The notes under the pieces: model-generated
Databases searched by the model: none
Told to the model about the DNA's origin: nothing
Seen by the model: only the letters and a program-made list of their open reading frames with translations
Shown here: positions 20,064 to 30,780 of the stretch, piece after piece
Layout of the letters: every line of letters begins with the position of its first letter
Position numbering within the stretch: position 1 is the stretch's first letter
Assembly: GCF_026183675.1 (NCBI RefSeq)
Contig: NZ_JAPIVK010000018.1
Span: 1-64,000 of the forward strand
Reading direction: 5' to 3'
DNA: 64,000 nt
Source: Microbulbifer halophilus
GTDB taxonomy: Bacteria; Pseudomonadota; Gammaproteobacteria; Pseudomonadales; Cellvibrionaceae
Made by a program: the position numbers and the translations under genes

Positions 20064-21050
20064 TCAACCCCCGCTGGACGCGGCACTCCGACCTTGGGGC
20101 ACTTTACCGAGCTGCCCGTCGCCAACTTTCTTCAACAACATCAGGCTGCCGATAATCACCGCCATTCCCACCAGGTGATAAACCGTAAACGGCTCCCCCA
20201 ATACCCATGCCGCCGCGATGAGCGTAATCACCGGCCCGCTGGTGCCCACCGCCCCGGTCGCCGCCGCCCCGATGCGCTCGATCGCCGCGCTCATCATCAG
20301 CGACGGCACTACGGTGCAGGCAAAGGCGACAATCAGCGCGTAGCCGTATACCGGCAGCGGTTGCTCCAGCCGCGATATATTTCCCTGCAGCGTAAAGTGC
20401 ACGGCAATCGCCACGCTGGCCGCCATCATCGCCAGCGCCGTGAACTGGCGGCTCCCCAGGCGCCGGATTGCACCCTCGCTGAAAGTCACGTAAACGGCAA
20501 AGCTCAGCGCGGCGCCGGCGGTCAGCAGAGCGCCCCAGGTGATGGCCTGGAAGGGCACCCAGCCCGGTGCCGCCGTATCGGTGCCAAAGGCACTGTCCTG
20601 CCAGTAGATCAGCAGAATGCCGCAGTAGGCGCCGAGAATGCACAGCAACTGTTTCGGTGCCACCGGTTTGCGCAGGAACCACCAGCCCAGCAGCAACACC
20701 ATGGTCGGGTAGAGGTAGAGGATCAGTCGCTCGAAGTTGGCGCTGATATAACGCAGCCCCTGCAGGTCGAGAAAACTCGCCAGGTAGTAACTGCAGAATC
20801 CCAGCGCCGCGGTTGTCGCCAGCAGGCGCGGCGAGACCGGCCGCCAGTCACCGCCGCGTTTCAGCAGCGCCAGGATGGCCAGGTAGAAGGGCAGTGCCAG
20901 CAGCATGCGCAGCAGGATGAAGGTTTCCACGTCCACGCCGTGGCGATAGGCGAGCTTGATGAAAATGGCCTTGATGGAGAAGAGTCCCGCGGCGGCGAAG
21001 GCGAGGAAATAGCCATTGCCGGGCAGGGTGGCGAAATGCTTGGTCTTCAC
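20064..21050 (-). CDS. EamA/DMT-superfamily transporter
   Basis: A 328-aa inner-membrane protein with about ten hydrophobic helices arranged as two EamA repeats. Typical motifs are LYLYPTMVLLLGWWFLRKPV at the end of the first repeat and GPVITLIAAAWVLGEPFT near the end of the second. DMT exporters move amino acids, metabolites or drugs; the substrate cannot be told. It is convergent with uvrB. Confidence 0.9.
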   Translation of the reverse strand: MKTKHFATLPGNGYFLAFAAAGLFSIKAIFIKLAYRHGVDVETFILLRMLLALPFYLAILALLKRGGDWRPVSPRLLATTAALGFCSYYLASFLDLQGLRYISANFERLILYLYPTMVLLLGWWFLRKPVAPKQLLCILGAYCGILLIYWQDSAFGTDTAAPGWVPFQAITWGALLTAGAALSFAVYVTFSEGAIRRLGSRQFTALAMMAASVAIAVHFTLQGNISRLEQPLPVYGYALIVAFACTVVPSLMMSAAIERIGAAATGAVGTSGPVITLIAAAWVLGEPFTVYHLVGMAVIIGSLMLLKKVGDGQLGKVPQGRSAASSGG

Positions 21051-21443
21051 GGTAGTCCCTTGTCGGTGCCGGGCCGAAAAGGGTGAGTGGACAACAGCCT
21101 TTCCAGCGCGGCCGTTGTCGTTGCAGGTGAAGTGAATCTCAGGCAGGCGACAGCGGGCCGGTGCAGCGAATCAGCCACACTAGCGATACGGAAATCTTTA
21201 CTGCAGATACCGCGATCATGCCTGCCGGGTCCGTTTTACCTGATGAGATTCGCCACCATTAGGCCATATCGCCTTCGCCCCTGTCCACGGCCCCCGGATT
21301 CACGCTGTGCCCGCTGCAAGCTGCGGATACAGCGATGAGCAAATTTACCGCCGCTTGTGGTTACTAAGTTGTTGAAAACACTGAAAACCGGTGCTAAAGT
21401 TCGCGCTCTTCGCAGCTGGGGGATTCCCGCTGCAACCCAATAC
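21051..21443. other. Intergenic region upstream of tRNA-Val
   Basis: About 390 bp between the divergent DMT transporter and tRNA-Val with no convincing gene. An 83-codon open frame at 21087-21338 looks random. Only the tRNA promoter (21372-21400) is clear. Confidence 0.6.
21372..21400 (+). promoter_or_regulatory. Promoter of tRNA-Val
   Basis: TTGAAA (21372-21377) and TAAAGT (21395-21400) are 17 bp apart, followed by a GC-rich discriminator (TCGCGC). tRNA-Val begins 44 bp further on. Confidence 0.7.
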
Positions 21444-21520
21444 AGACCCGTAGCTCAGTTGGTCAGAGCGCTGCCTTGACATGGCAGAGGTCAGCGGTTC
21501 AAGTCCGCTCGGGTCTACCA
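21444..21520 (+). tRNA. tRNA-Val(GAC)
   Basis: 77 nt with acceptor AGACCCG/CGGGTCT, anticodon stem CTGCC/GGCAG and loop TTGACAT (anticodon GAC), T-loop GGTTCAAGTCC, and encoded CCA. It lies just before thrS. Confidence 0.96.
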
Positions 21521-21617
21521 TCTTCAAGGTGCGCTCCGCACCCGGGCAGATGCCCGGATTCATCGAGTTGATTCATGCGGTCTTTGGTAGGGATCGCCAC
21601 TGAAAGAAGGAAGTACA

Positions 21618-23546
21618 ATGCCCGTTGTCACTCTCCCCGACGGTTCCCGTCGCGAATTTCCCGAACCCGTTTCTGTCTACGAGGTCGCCGCCGATATCGG
21701 CACCGGGCTGGCCAAGGCCGCGCTCGCCGGTGTGGTGGACGGCAAAGAGGTCGACACCAGCCATGTAATCGACCGCGACGCGGAGCTGGCGATCGTGACC
21801 GACCGCCAGCCGGAAGGCCTGGAAATCATCCGTCACTCTACCGCGCACCTGCTGGCCCAGGCGGTCAAGCAGCTGTACCCGTCCGCGCAGGTCACCATCG
21901 GCCCGGTGGTCGAGGACGGCTTCTATTACGACTTCGCCTACGAGCGCCAGTTTACGCCGGAAGACCTGGAGAAGATCGAGCAGCGCATGAACGAGCTGGC
22001 CAGGGAAGATATCCCGGTCAGCCGCCGCCTGATGCCGCGCGACGAAGCGGTGAAATACTTTCGCGACATGGGCGAGGAGTACAAGGCGCAGATCATCGCC
22101 GATATCCCCTCGGACGAGGATATCTCCCTGTACCGCCAGGGCGATTTCGAAGACCTCTGCCGCGGCCCGCACGTGCCGTCCACCGGCAAGCTGAAGGCAT
22201 TCAAGCTGACCAAGGTGGCCGGCGCCTACTGGCGCGGCGACGCCAACAACGAGATGCTGACTCGTGTCTACGGTACCGCCTGGGGCAACAAGAAGGAGCT
22301 CAAGGCCTACCTGCACCGCATCGAAGAGGCGGAAAAGCGCGATCATCGCAAGCTGGCGAAGAAATTCGATCTCTTCCATATTCAGGAAGAGGCGCCCGGC
22401 ATGGTGTTCTGGCATCCCAACGGCTGGACCATCTACAGCACCATCGAGCAGTACATGCGCCAGCGCCAGCGCGAGTACGGCTACCGGGAGATCAAGACGC
22501 CGCAACTGGTGGACTTCAGCCTGTGGGAGCGCTCCGGCCACGCGGACAAGTTCAGCGACGACATGTTCTCGCTCACCAGCGAGGAGCGCCAGTTCGCCAT
22601 CAAGCCGATGAACTGCCCCTGCCATGTGCAGGTGTTCAACCAGGGTCTGCGCAGCTACCGCGACCTGCCGCTGCGCCTGGCGGAATTCGGCTCCTGCCAC
22701 CGCAGCGAGCCGTCCGGTTCCCTGCACGGCCTGATGCGCGTGCGCGGCTTCGTGCAGGACGACGGCCATATCTTCTGTGGCGAGGGCCAGATCCAGTCGG
22801 AAGTGTCCGACTTCATGGAGCTGCTGCACTCGGTCTATAAGGATTTCGGCTTCGAAGAGGTCATCTACCGCCTCTCCACCCGCCCGGAAAAGCGCGTGGG
22901 ATCCGACGAGAGCTGGGACAGGGCCGAGAAGGCCCTGGCCGACGCCCTGGATACCGCCGGCCTGCCCTGGCAGGAGCTGCCGGGCGAGGGCGCCTTCTAC
23001 GGGCCCAAGATCGAGTTCTCCCTGAAGGACTGCCTGGGCCGCGTCTGGCAGTGCGGCACCATCCAGGTGGACTTCTCCATGCCGGGCCGCCTGGACGCCC
23101 AGTATGTGGCGGAAGATGGCTCGCGCCAGACCCCGGTGATGCTGCACCGGGCGGCACTGGGCTCCTTCGAGCGTTTTATCGGTATACTGATCGAGCACTA
23201 CGAGGGCGCCTTCCCCACCTGGCTGGCGCCCCAGCAGGTGGCGATCATGAATATCACGGACCGCCAGAGCGAATACTGCCGAAATCTGGAGGCCCGGCTG
23301 GGCGAGTTGCAGTATCGCGCTGAAGCCGACTTGAGAAACGAGAAGATCGGCTTTAAAATCCGCGAGCACACGCTACAGCGTGTTCCTTATCTGCTGGTAA
23401 TTGGCGATAAGGAAGTAGAGAACCAGACGGTCGCCGTGCGGACACGCAGCGGTGAGGATCTGGGAACCATGACTTTCGAGTCGTTCCTGGACATCCTCAA
23501 GCGGGACGTGGATCGCCGCGGCCGTTTGTCTATTGAGAATTCCTAG
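21618..23546 (+). CDS. thrS: Threonine-tRNA ligase
   Basis: Class II synthetase that charges tRNA-Thr. The 642-aa length equals that of the E. coli enzyme. An N-terminal TGS domain (residues 1-61) is followed by the editing domain with [10 protein letters not shown]. The catalytic core has [10 protein letters not shown] (zinc cysteine), the motif 2 arginine ([13 protein letters not shown]) and motif 3 ([14 protein letters not shown]). A C-terminal anticodon-binding domain ends it. The ATG at 21618 follows AAGGAAG. It heads the usual thrS-infC-rpmI-rplT run. Confidence 0.98.
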   Translation: MPVVTLPDGSRREFPEPVSVYEVAADIGTGLAKAALAGVVDGKEVDTSHVIDRDAELAIVTDRQPEGLEIIRHSTAHLLAQAVKQLYPSAQVTIGPVVEDGFYYDFAYERQFTPEDLEKIEQRMNELAREDIPVSRRLMPRDEAVKYFRDMGEEYKAQIIADIPSDEDISLYRQGDFEDLCRGPHVPSTGKLKAFKLTKVAGAYWRGDANNEMLTRVYGTAWGNKKELKAYLHRIEEAEKRDHRKLAKKFDLFHIQEEAPGMVFWHPNGWTIYSTIEQYMRQRQREYGYREIKTPQLVDFSLWERSGHADKFSDDMFSLTSEERQFAIKPMNCPCHVQVFNQGLRSYRDLPLRLAEFGSCHRSEPSGSLHGLMRVRGFVQDDGHIFCGEGQIQSEVSDFMELLHSVYKDFGFEEVIYRLSTRPEKRVGSDESWDRAEKALADALDTAGLPWQELPGEGAFYGPKIEFSLKDCLGRVWQCGTIQVDFSMPGRLDAQYVAEDGSRQTPVMLHRAALGSFERFIGILIEHYEGAFPTWLAPQQVAIMNITDRQSEYCRNLEARLGELQYRAEADLRNEKIGFKIREHTLQRVPYLLVIGDKEVENQTVAVRTRSGEDLGTMTFESFLDILKRDVDRRGRLSIENS

Positions 23547-23575
23547 CACGACTTGGCAACCGGGAGACCATAGCT

Positions 23576-24115
23576 ATTAAACGAGCCAACAAGGGACGGT
23601 CCAAAAAGGCCCGCATCAATGATCAGATCGAGGCGTCCGAAGTCCGCCTAATCGGCGCCGACGGTGAGCAGGTAGGGATCGTATCCCTGGATGAAGCACT
23701 GGAAGCCGCGCAGCAGGCCAATCTGGATCTCGTTGAAATTGCGCCGGACTCCGATCCGATAGTCTGTAAGATCATGGACTACGGCAAGCACATTTTTGAA
23801 GCCAAAAAGGCCAAAAATGCCGCCAAGAAGAAACAGAAGCAGCAGCAGATCAAGGAAATGAAGTTCCGCCCCGGTACCGATATCGGGGACTACCAGATCA
23901 AGCTGCGCAACCTGACCCGCTTCCTGGAGGCCGGGGACAAGGCCAAGATTTCCCTGCGCTTCCGCGGCCGGGAAATGGCGCACCAGGAACTGGGTATGGA
24001 AATGATGCAACGCATCGAGAAAGACCTGGAAGAGCTGGCCATTGTGGAGCAGCGGCCGAAGATGGAAGGTCGCCAGATGATCATGGTGATGGCTCCCAGC
24101 AAGAAGAAAAAGTGA
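23576..24115 (+). CDS. infC: Translation initiation factor IF-3, ATT start
   Basis: IF-3 stops 30S and 50S subunits joining early and checks the start codon. Reading from ATT at 23576 gives 179 aa beginning [18 protein letters not shown], with [16 protein letters not shown] and a C-terminal domain ending in KKKK. GGGAG at 23562-23566 is correctly spaced. No ATG or GTG precedes the conserved N-terminus; the first in-frame ATG is at 23774, far inside. The rare ATT start is the known device by which IF-3 limits its own synthesis. Confidence 0.95.
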   Translation: MKRANKGRSKKARINDQIEASEVRLIGADGEQVGIVSLDEALEAAQQANLDLVEIAPDSDPIVCKIMDYGKHIFEAKKAKNAAKKKQKQQQIKEMKFRPGTDIGDYQIKLRNLTRFLEAGDKAKISLRFRGREMAHQELGMEMMQRIEKDLEELAIVEQRPKMEGRQMIMVMAPSKKKK

Positions 24116-24255
24116 GATTCGGGTAGCGATACCGGGATTTCCTTTAGAGAGAAGCGGTTGGGCGACGGCTGCCTCCCCGCTCTCATAACGCCGCCGTTTG
24201 CCGGTGGTTATTCAAAATGCCTGTCCGCAGGCCCATTTTTACTCTGGAGTACAAA

Positions 24256-24450
24256 ATGCCGAAAGCAAAAGCACACAGTGGCGCCGCCAAGCGCTTCAAG
24301 AAGACGGCTGCAGGCTACAAGCACAAGCACGCCAACAAGAGCCACATCCTCACCAAGATGACCACCAAGCGCAAGCGTCAGCTGCGCGGCACCCAGACCA
24401 TGAACAAGTCTGACGCCACCCTGGTCGATCGCATGCTGCGCGCCAAGTAA
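24256..24450 (+). CDS. rpmI: 50S ribosomal protein L35
   Basis: 64-aa basic protein with the L35 pattern: [19 protein letters not shown], then [22 protein letters not shown]. It is encoded between infC and rplT as usual; a 140-bp leader separates it from infC. In E. coli, L20 represses rpmI-rplT through this leader. The same is possible here but not shown. Confidence 0.97.
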   Translation: MPKAKAHSGAAKRFKKTAAGYKHKHANKSHILTKMTTKRKRQLRGTQTMNKSDATLVDRMLRAK

Positions 24451-24487
24451 TTGGCCCATTCGCAACAAGAGTTAAGAGGATAGAGTT

Positions 24488-24847
24488 ATGGCCCGTGTAA
24501 AACGTGGTGTAGAGGCGCGTCGTCGTCACAAGAAAATTATGAAGCAGGCCAAGGGTTACTACGGTGCGCGTTCGCGTGTATTCCGTGTAGCCAAGCAGGC
24601 GGTGATCAAGGCCGGCCAGTACGCTTACCGCGACCGCCGTGTCAGAAAGCGCAACTTCCGCCAGCTGTGGATTACCCGCATCAACGCGCAGTCCCGCACT
24701 GAAGGCCTGTCCTACAGCCGCCTGATCGCCGGCCTGAAAAAGGCCGACATCTCCCTGGACCGCCGTGTCCTGGCGGACCTGGCGGTCTACGACAAAGCCG
24801 CTTTTGCTGCCGTGGTTGAGAAAGCCAAGGCAGCCCTGACAGCGTAA
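24488..24847 (+). CDS. rplT: 50S ribosomal protein L20
   Basis: 119-aa 23S-binding protein needed for early 50S assembly. The N-terminal tail ([29 protein letters not shown]) and the [11 protein letters not shown] core are diagnostic. AGAGGAT is the ribosome site. A strong terminator follows. Confidence 0.98.
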   Translation: MARVKRGVEARRRHKKIMKQAKGYYGARSRVFRVAKQAVIKAGQYAYRDRRVRKRNFRQLWITRINAQSRTEGLSYSRLIAGLKKADISLDRRVLADLAVYDKAAFAAVVEKAKAALTA

Positions 24848-24906
24848 GTTGTCGCTTCAGTTGCCGCGGCACCTGTGATGATGGTAGGTGCCCCGGACTG
24901 GACACG

Positions 24907-24947
24907 AAAATAGGGAAGGGCTGTAGTGGCCCTTCCCTATTTTTTTA
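24907..24947 (+). terminator. Rho-independent terminator after rplT
   Basis: AAAATAGGGAAGGG pairs with CCCTTCCCTATTTT around a 9-nt loop, followed by a run of T. It ends the thrS-rplT unit before pheS. Confidence 0.92.
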
Positions 24948-25010
24948 TGCAGCCGGTCACCGCCGTGCCCGCTGCAGAGAGATAAAATCGCCTGCGCGTC
25001 CTGTTCCTGA

Positions 25011-26069
<1,059 letters not shown>

Positions 26070-26382
26070 CAAAGCTCCCCTCTCCCTCCGGGAGAGGGGC
26101 CGGGGGAGAGGGCTCTTCGGGCTCCCGCGGAGTTATTTTTCGGCCCCCCCCCGGGACTGCGGAGCTCCAGCTCCGCCCTGGGAACGCCGAGCTCCAGCTC
26201 GGCCAGCGGGCCGCAAGCCCGCCCGCCGCAAGGCGGTGGTAGGGGCCTGCTTGCAGGCGAACAACAACGGAGCCCCGCTCCAATTCGCCTGCAAGCAGGC
26301 TCCTACAACGGCATATCCGTAGGATGGGCAAAGGAGCGAAGCGACGTGCCCATCGGAGCAAGAACACGAAAAGAGATCGACT
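26070..26382. repeat. Composite repeat island between pheS and pheT
   Basis: Four palindromic families lie in series. A CTCTCCC/GGGAGAGG copy is at 26074-26112. A GGAGCTCCAGCTCC palindrome occurs as a doublet at about 26158-26205. A long GTAGGAGCCTGCTTGCAGG inverted pair has arms 26239-26261 and 26284-26306 (22 of 23 bases matched). A GATGGGCA...TGCCCATC element is at 26319-26354. No gene is present. Confidence 0.9.
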
Positions 26383-28776
26383 ATGAAATTCAGCAACGCC
26401 TGGCTGCGGGAATGGGTAAATCCGCAACTGACTGCACAGGAACTCGCCGACCAGATCACCATGGCCGGCCTGGAAGTAGACGGCGTGGAACCGGTCGCGG
26501 GTGAATTCACCGGTGTGGTGGTGGGCGAAATCCTCACCTGCGAACAACATCCGGACGCCGACAAGCTCCGCGTCTGCACCGTCGCCGGCCACCCGGACGG
26601 CGAAATGCAGGTGGTCTGCGGCGCCCCCAACGCCCGCACCGGCATCAAAATTCCGTTTGCCCTGGTGGGCGCCAAACTCCCCGGCGACTTCAAGATCAAG
26701 AAAGCCAAGCTGCGCGGCGTCGAGAGCTTCGGCATGCTCTGCGCCCAGACCGAACTGGAACTGGGCGAAGACAGCGCCGGTATCTGGGAGCTGCCCGAAG
26801 ACGCCCCCACCGGTGTGGACCTGCGCGAATACCTGCAACTGGACGACGTCGCCATCGAAGTGGACCTGACTCCCAACCGCTCCGACTGCCTCGGCATCGC
26901 CGGCATCGCCCGCGAAGTCGGCGTACTCAACCGCTGCCCGGTGGAAGGCCCCGAAGTCGCCCCGGTGGCCACGCAGATCGACGACAGCCTGCCGGTCTCC
27001 CTGGCCGCCGGCGACGCCTGCCCGCGCTACGTGGGGCGCGTGATCCGCAATATCGACGCCAGTGCCACCACGCCCCTGTGGATGCAGGAGCGCCTGCGCC
27101 GCGCCGGCCTGCGCGCCATCGACCCGGTGGTGGACGTCACCAACTACGTCCTGCTGGAACTGGGCCAGCCGATGCACGCCTTCGACCTGAACAAGCTCAG
27201 TGGCGGCATCAAGGTGCGCATGGCAGAGCAGGGCGAGGCACTGACCCTGCTGGACGGCCAGGAAGTGAAACTGCAGGAAGGCACACTGCTGATCGCCGAC
27301 GACGACAAGCCCCTGGCCATGGCCGGCATCATGGGCGGCCTGGATTCCTCGGTTACCGAAGGCACCCGCGATATCTTCCTCGAGAGCGCCTACTTCAACC
27401 CGCTGGCCATCGCCGGCAAGGCCCGCTCCTACGGCCTGCACACGGATTCCTCGCACCGCTTTGAGCGCGGCGTGGACTACCACCTGCAGGAGAAGGCCAC
27501 CGAGCGCGCCACGCAACTGCTGCTGGAGATCGTCGGCGGCGAGCCGGGCCCGGTCCACCTGCGGGAACTCGCCGAGGCCATGCCCGCCGAGCGCCGCATC
27601 ACCCTGCGCCGCGAACGCGTCAGCAGCGGCCTGGGCGTGACCATCGCCGACGACGAAATCGTCGATATCATCACCCGCCTGGGCCTGGAAAAGATCGACA
27701 GCGGCGCCGAAGGCTGGACCTTCCTGGTCCCCAGCTTCCGCTTCGATATCGCCATCGAGGCCGACCTGTTGGAAGAACTGGCGCGCGTCTACGGCTACAA
27801 CCGCATCCCCAGCGAGAGCTTCAGCGCCGCGCTGGACATCCTGCCGCAGCGGGAGAGCCGGGTCGCCCGCGACGCCCTGGAACAGACCCTGCTGGCCCGC
27901 GGCTACAGCGAGGCGATCACCTACAGCTTCATCGACAGCGACGCCTTGGCCCTGTTCGACCCGCAAGCCGAGCCCGTGGCCCTGCAGAACCCCATCAGCG
28001 CCGACCTGGCGGTGATGCGCACCTCCCTGCTGCCGGGTCTGTGCAAGGCGCTGCAGTACAACCTCAATCGCCAGCAGCCCCGCGTGCGCCTGTTCGAGAC
28101 CGGCCTGCGATTCGTTCCGACGGACGGCGACGGGCTGGAACAGGAACCCATGCTCGCCGGCCTCGTCTACGGCCCGCGCTTCGCCGAGAACTGGACCGGC
28201 GGCCGGGACCAGGTGGACTTCTACGACGTGAAGGCCGACGTAGAGGCGCTCCTGTCCCACTATGGCGCCGGTGAGGGCGTCGACGGCGAATTCCGCTTCG
28301 CCGCCGGTGAACATCCGGCGCTGCACCCGGGGCAGTGCGCCAGGATACTGCGCGGCGATACCGAGGTGGGTGTAGTGGGCGCCCTGCACCCGCAACTGCA
28401 GAAAAAGCTGGACCTGCCCAAACCTGCCTTCGTCTTCGAACTGAGCCTGGAGGCCCTGGGCGAGGCCCGCCTGCCGGCCTTCCAGCCGCTGTCGAAGTTC
28501 CCCGAAGTGCGCCGCGACCTGGCCCTGCTGATCGACGCGGATGTGCCCGCCGCGAGCCTGGTTGAAAGCGCCGTCGATGCCGCCGGCGAAACCTTGACGG
28601 ACCTCAGGATTTTTGACGTCTATCAAGGCAAAGGTATTGATTTCAATAGAAAAAGTGTCGCTTTGGGGTTGACCTTTCAGCATCCCTCGCGCACCCTTAC
28701 CGACGAAGAAATCAATGCCGCGGTAGATGCGGTGGTCGGAACCCTAGAACAAAAATACAACGCCAGCCTGCGTTGA
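26383..28776 (+). CDS. pheT: Phenylalanine-tRNA ligase beta subunit
   Basis: 797-aa structural, editing and tRNA-binding subunit. Domains in order: an EMAP-like tRNA-binding region at about residues 40-150 (VVVGEILTCEQHPDADKLRVC), the B3/B4 editing domain, B5, a catalytic-like core (RVYGYNRIPS...), and the C-terminal ferredoxin-fold anticodon-binding domain (KFPEVRRDLALLID). The ATG at 26383 is preceded by AAAGAGAT. Confidence 0.98.
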   Translation: MKFSNAWLREWVNPQLTAQELADQITMAGLEVDGVEPVAGEFTGVVVGEILTCEQHPDADKLRVCTVAGHPDGEMQVVCGAPNARTGIKIPFALVGAKLPGDFKIKKAKLRGVESFGMLCAQTELELGEDSAGIWELPEDAPTGVDLREYLQLDDVAIEVDLTPNRSDCLGIAGIAREVGVLNRCPVEGPEVAPVATQIDDSLPVSLAAGDACPRYVGRVIRNIDASATTPLWMQERLRRAGLRAIDPVVDVTNYVLLELGQPMHAFDLNKLSGGIKVRMAEQGEALTLLDGQEVKLQEGTLLIADDDKPLAMAGIMGGLDSSVTEGTRDIFLESAYFNPLAIAGKARSYGLHTDSSHRFERGVDYHLQEKATERATQLLLEIVGGEPGPVHLRELAEAMPAERRITLRRERVSSGLGVTIADDEIVDIITRLGLEKIDSGAEGWTFLVPSFRFDIAIEADLLEELARVYGYNRIPSESFSAALDILPQRESRVARDALEQTLLARGYSEAITYSFIDSDALALFDPQAEPVALQNPISADLAVMRTSLLPGLCKALQYNLNRQQPRVRLFETGLRFVPTDGDGLEQEPMLAGLVYGPRFAENWTGGRDQVDFYDVKADVEALLSHYGAGEGVDGEFRFAAGEHPALHPGQCARILRGDTEVGVVGALHPQLQKKLDLPKPAFVFELSLEALGEARLPAFQPLSKFPEVRRDLALLIDADVPAASLVESAVDAAGETLTDLRIFDVYQGKGIDFNRKSVALGLTFQHPSRTLTDEEINAAVDAVVGTLEQKYNASLR

Positions 28777-28917
28777 TCGGTAGCCAAGCCTTGGCTTCAG
28801 CTCCGGGATGCAGGTTGTATGGCATCCCGAGAGCGTCTGCTACCGGGTTGAAAGCCGCCGCGGTTTGGGCCGCTTCCGATCCGGAGTCGACGCCTCTGAA
28901 TCAATTGGTAGGAACCA

Positions 28918-29223
28918 ATGACAGAGGCACTGACCAAGGCCGGGCTCGCCGAAAAACTGTACGAAGAGCTGGGCTTTAACAAACGCGAAGCCAAGGAGAT
29001 CGTCGAATACTTTTTCGAGGAGATCCGCAACGCGCTTGAAAATAACGAGCAGGTAAAGCTGTCCGGTTTCGGTAATTTCGACCTGCGGGACAAGAGCCCG
29101 CGCCCCGGCCGCAACCCCAAGACCGGCGAGGAAATCCCCATTTCCGCCCGCCGTGTGGTCACTTTCAAACCGGGACAGAAACTCAAGGCACGAGTAGAAG
29201 AAGATGCTGGAAGCCAGTCATAA
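28918..29223 (+). CDS. ihfA: Integration host factor subunit alpha
   Basis: 101-aa partner of IhfB (10587). HU/IHF family features are [34 protein letters not shown] and the beta-arm [14 protein letters not shown]. pheT-ihfA is the standard gammaproteobacterial order. The 3' end overlaps the next gene by 20 bp. Confidence 0.97.
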   Translation: MTEALTKAGLAEKLYEELGFNKREAKEIVEYFFEEIRNALENNEQVKLSGFGNFDLRDKSPRPGRNPKTGEEIPISARRVVTFKPGQKLKARVEEDAGSQS

Positions 29224-29560
29224 TAGCGAATTGCCCACCATTCCCGGCAAACGCTATTTCACCATCGGAGAGGTGAGCGAGCTCTGCGCGGTAAAGCCGC
29301 ACGTGCTGCGCTATTGGGAACAGGAGTTCCCGCAACTGAGCCCCGTCAAACGCCGCGGCAACCGCCGCTACTACCAACACCAGGACGTCATCCTGATCCG
29401 CCAGATCCGCGCGCTGCTCTACAGCGAGGGCTACACTATCGGCGGCGCCCGCCTGCAGATGGAAACAGGCAGCCGCAAGGCCGAGAGCGTGCAGCTGCAA
29501 CAGGTGCTGCCGCAGGTGATTGCCGAGCTGGAAGGGGTGCTGACCCTGCTGGAAACCTGA
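29204..29560 (+). CDS. MerR-family transcriptional regulator
   Basis: 118-aa protein with an N-terminal winged helix-turn-helix ([25 protein letters not shown]) and the RRYYQHQDV wing. A short helical C-terminus has no metal-binding cysteines. Such a small MerR protein follows ihfA in many gammaproteobacteria, but its target is unknown. It overlaps ihfA by 20 bp, which suggests co-translation. Confidence 0.9.
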   Translation: MLEASHNSELPTIPGKRYFTIGEVSELCAVKPHVLRYWEQEFPQLSPVKRRGNRRYYQHQDVILIRQIRALLYSEGYTIGGARLQMETGSRKAESVQLQQVLPQVIAELEGVLTLLET

Positions 29561-29607
29561 AGGGGCAGGGAGCCTGGAACAGGATTCCAAAAAGGCGCAA
29601 TCCAGGC

Positions 29608-29635
29608 TTGCAATCCCGCCTCACTTCGGTATGAT
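29608..29635 (+). promoter_or_regulatory. Promoter of tRNA-Pro
   Basis: TTGCAA (29608-29613) and TATGAT (29630-29635) are 16 bp apart, with a GC-rich discriminator. tRNA-Pro starts about 65 bp downstream of the expected start site. Confidence 0.65.
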
Positions 29636-29707
29636 TTGCGCCTCATCGCAATGCGATGCCCTTACAAATCAAGCACTTAGAGACGTTCTAAAGCTTGATC
29701 TTACCGT

Positions 29708-29784
29708 CGGAGCGTAGCGCAGTCTGGTAGCGCACCACACTGGGGGTGTGGTGGTCGTGGGTTCAAATCCCGCCGCTCCGACCA
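29708..29784 (+). tRNA. tRNA-Pro(GGG)
   Basis: 77 nt with acceptor CGGAGCG/CGCTCCG, anticodon stem CCACA/TGTGG and loop CTGGGGG (anticodon GGG), T-loop GGTTCAAATCC, and encoded CCA. An AT-richer region starts right after it. Confidence 0.96.
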
Positions 29785-29796
29785 TTATTTTCGAAG

Positions 29797-29822
29797 AAGC
29801 CCGCCATGTGCGGGCTTTTTTG
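29797..29822 (+). terminator. Terminator of tRNA-Pro
   Basis: AAGCCCGC and GCGGGCTT arms surround CATGT and are followed by a T tract. Confidence 0.9.
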
Positions 29823-30213
29823 TGTCCGAAATTCGAGCCGCATTAAGTTCTTACGGACTACAATGTTGCTGACCGAGCTGCTCGTGTTTTCAATACGTCG
29901 TTCTGGGCATATAGAACAGGTGAATCTTGCGAGTGGGACTGGCGCCGGACGTCGTTAATAGCAGTGACGCATGTACTGGTGAAATACATTGCAGTCGAAA
30001 GGGGCTATAACTGCTGCGGCGTTTGATACTTCTTGTTCTGCTCTGCTGGGCTCAGAAGCTCGTTTTCTATTCTATGCTGCAGGAAAAAACAAACGGCGGA
30101 CTTCCTTGTCGACAGTTTTCAAAGCCAGTAGTGACAAGACAATCCGCCGCCCTTGTTGCTTAAGTGGTGTAAGACTCAGGTTAACAGGTTGTCACATATT
30201 TTTTGTGTCAATA
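29823..30213. other. AT-richer non-coding stretch after tRNA-Pro
   Basis: About 390 bp clearly richer in A and T than the core genes around it. The short open frames here lack ribosome sites and family features. An imperfect inverted repeat (GGCGGA...TCCGCC, about 30093-30147) lies near the end of the next, minus-strand gene. Confidence 0.5.
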
Positions 30214-30780
30214 TCAGTTTGACGGTGGCTGTACAAACTGCATAGTTACCGGACCACTGATAGAGTCTAGCCCTCCAAACAGGCAGTCGAGATAGGTGAG
30301 TGTTGGAATATCATTGTAAGTGATAGTGAGAATGCTTCCTGTAAACCGACCAGATTGAACTTCACCTTGTAGAACAAAAACTCGAGGTATCGACGGTAGG
30401 CCAAGTTCAACATTGAACAACTCAACCTGTATGGATTCCCAGTTTATACTGCTAACTACTTGATCATCCCAGATAAATGACGCTGTCCCACTCGCATCCG
30501 TGTTTACCAGGCATGACAGGTTTCCACTCCCCTGGATGTCGTCAATAACTGCAGAATGAGTTGATTGATCCGATAAAAAAATGCAGCCATCGACGTATCC
30601 GGAGCCATTCAAGCTCGTCGCTTGGCTGGTTAGGGTAAGGGGAGGGTTAAAATCAAGGCCGATATTGCCCAGTACACAGGAAGCATCGACAGTCTGAGCA
30701 TTGGCTGGGGAGGCTAGGGAAAGTGATAGAACTAAAGAGAGTAATCCCAGGAATAGGGAGAGTGGACTGTTAGCTTTCAT
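30214..30780 (-). CDS. Secreted protein of unknown function
   Basis: 188 aa with a clear Sec signal peptide (residues 1-28, cleavage after ANA). The mature part is rich in Ser, Thr and hydrophobic beta-strand patterns, with four cysteines. It is moderately acidic and has no transmembrane anchor. I do not recognise the family. The composition is AT-richer than its neighbours and it stands alone between tRNA-Pro and the cyclase pair, which suggests acquired DNA. Confidence 0.7.
   Translation of the reverse strand: MKANSPLSLFLGLLSLVLSLSLASPANAQTVDASCVLGNIGLDFNPPLTLTSQATSLNGSGYVDGCIFLSDQSTHSAVIDDIQGSGNLSCLVNTDASGTASFIWDDQVVSSINWESIQVELFNVELGLPSIPRVFVLQGEVQSGRFTGSILTITYNDIPTLTYLDCLFGGLDSISGPVTMQFVQPPSN

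Noticed and set aside
17795-20125. 776-codon open frame on the minus strand
   Set aside because: Antisense to uvrB with the same shadow composition; uvrB is certain.
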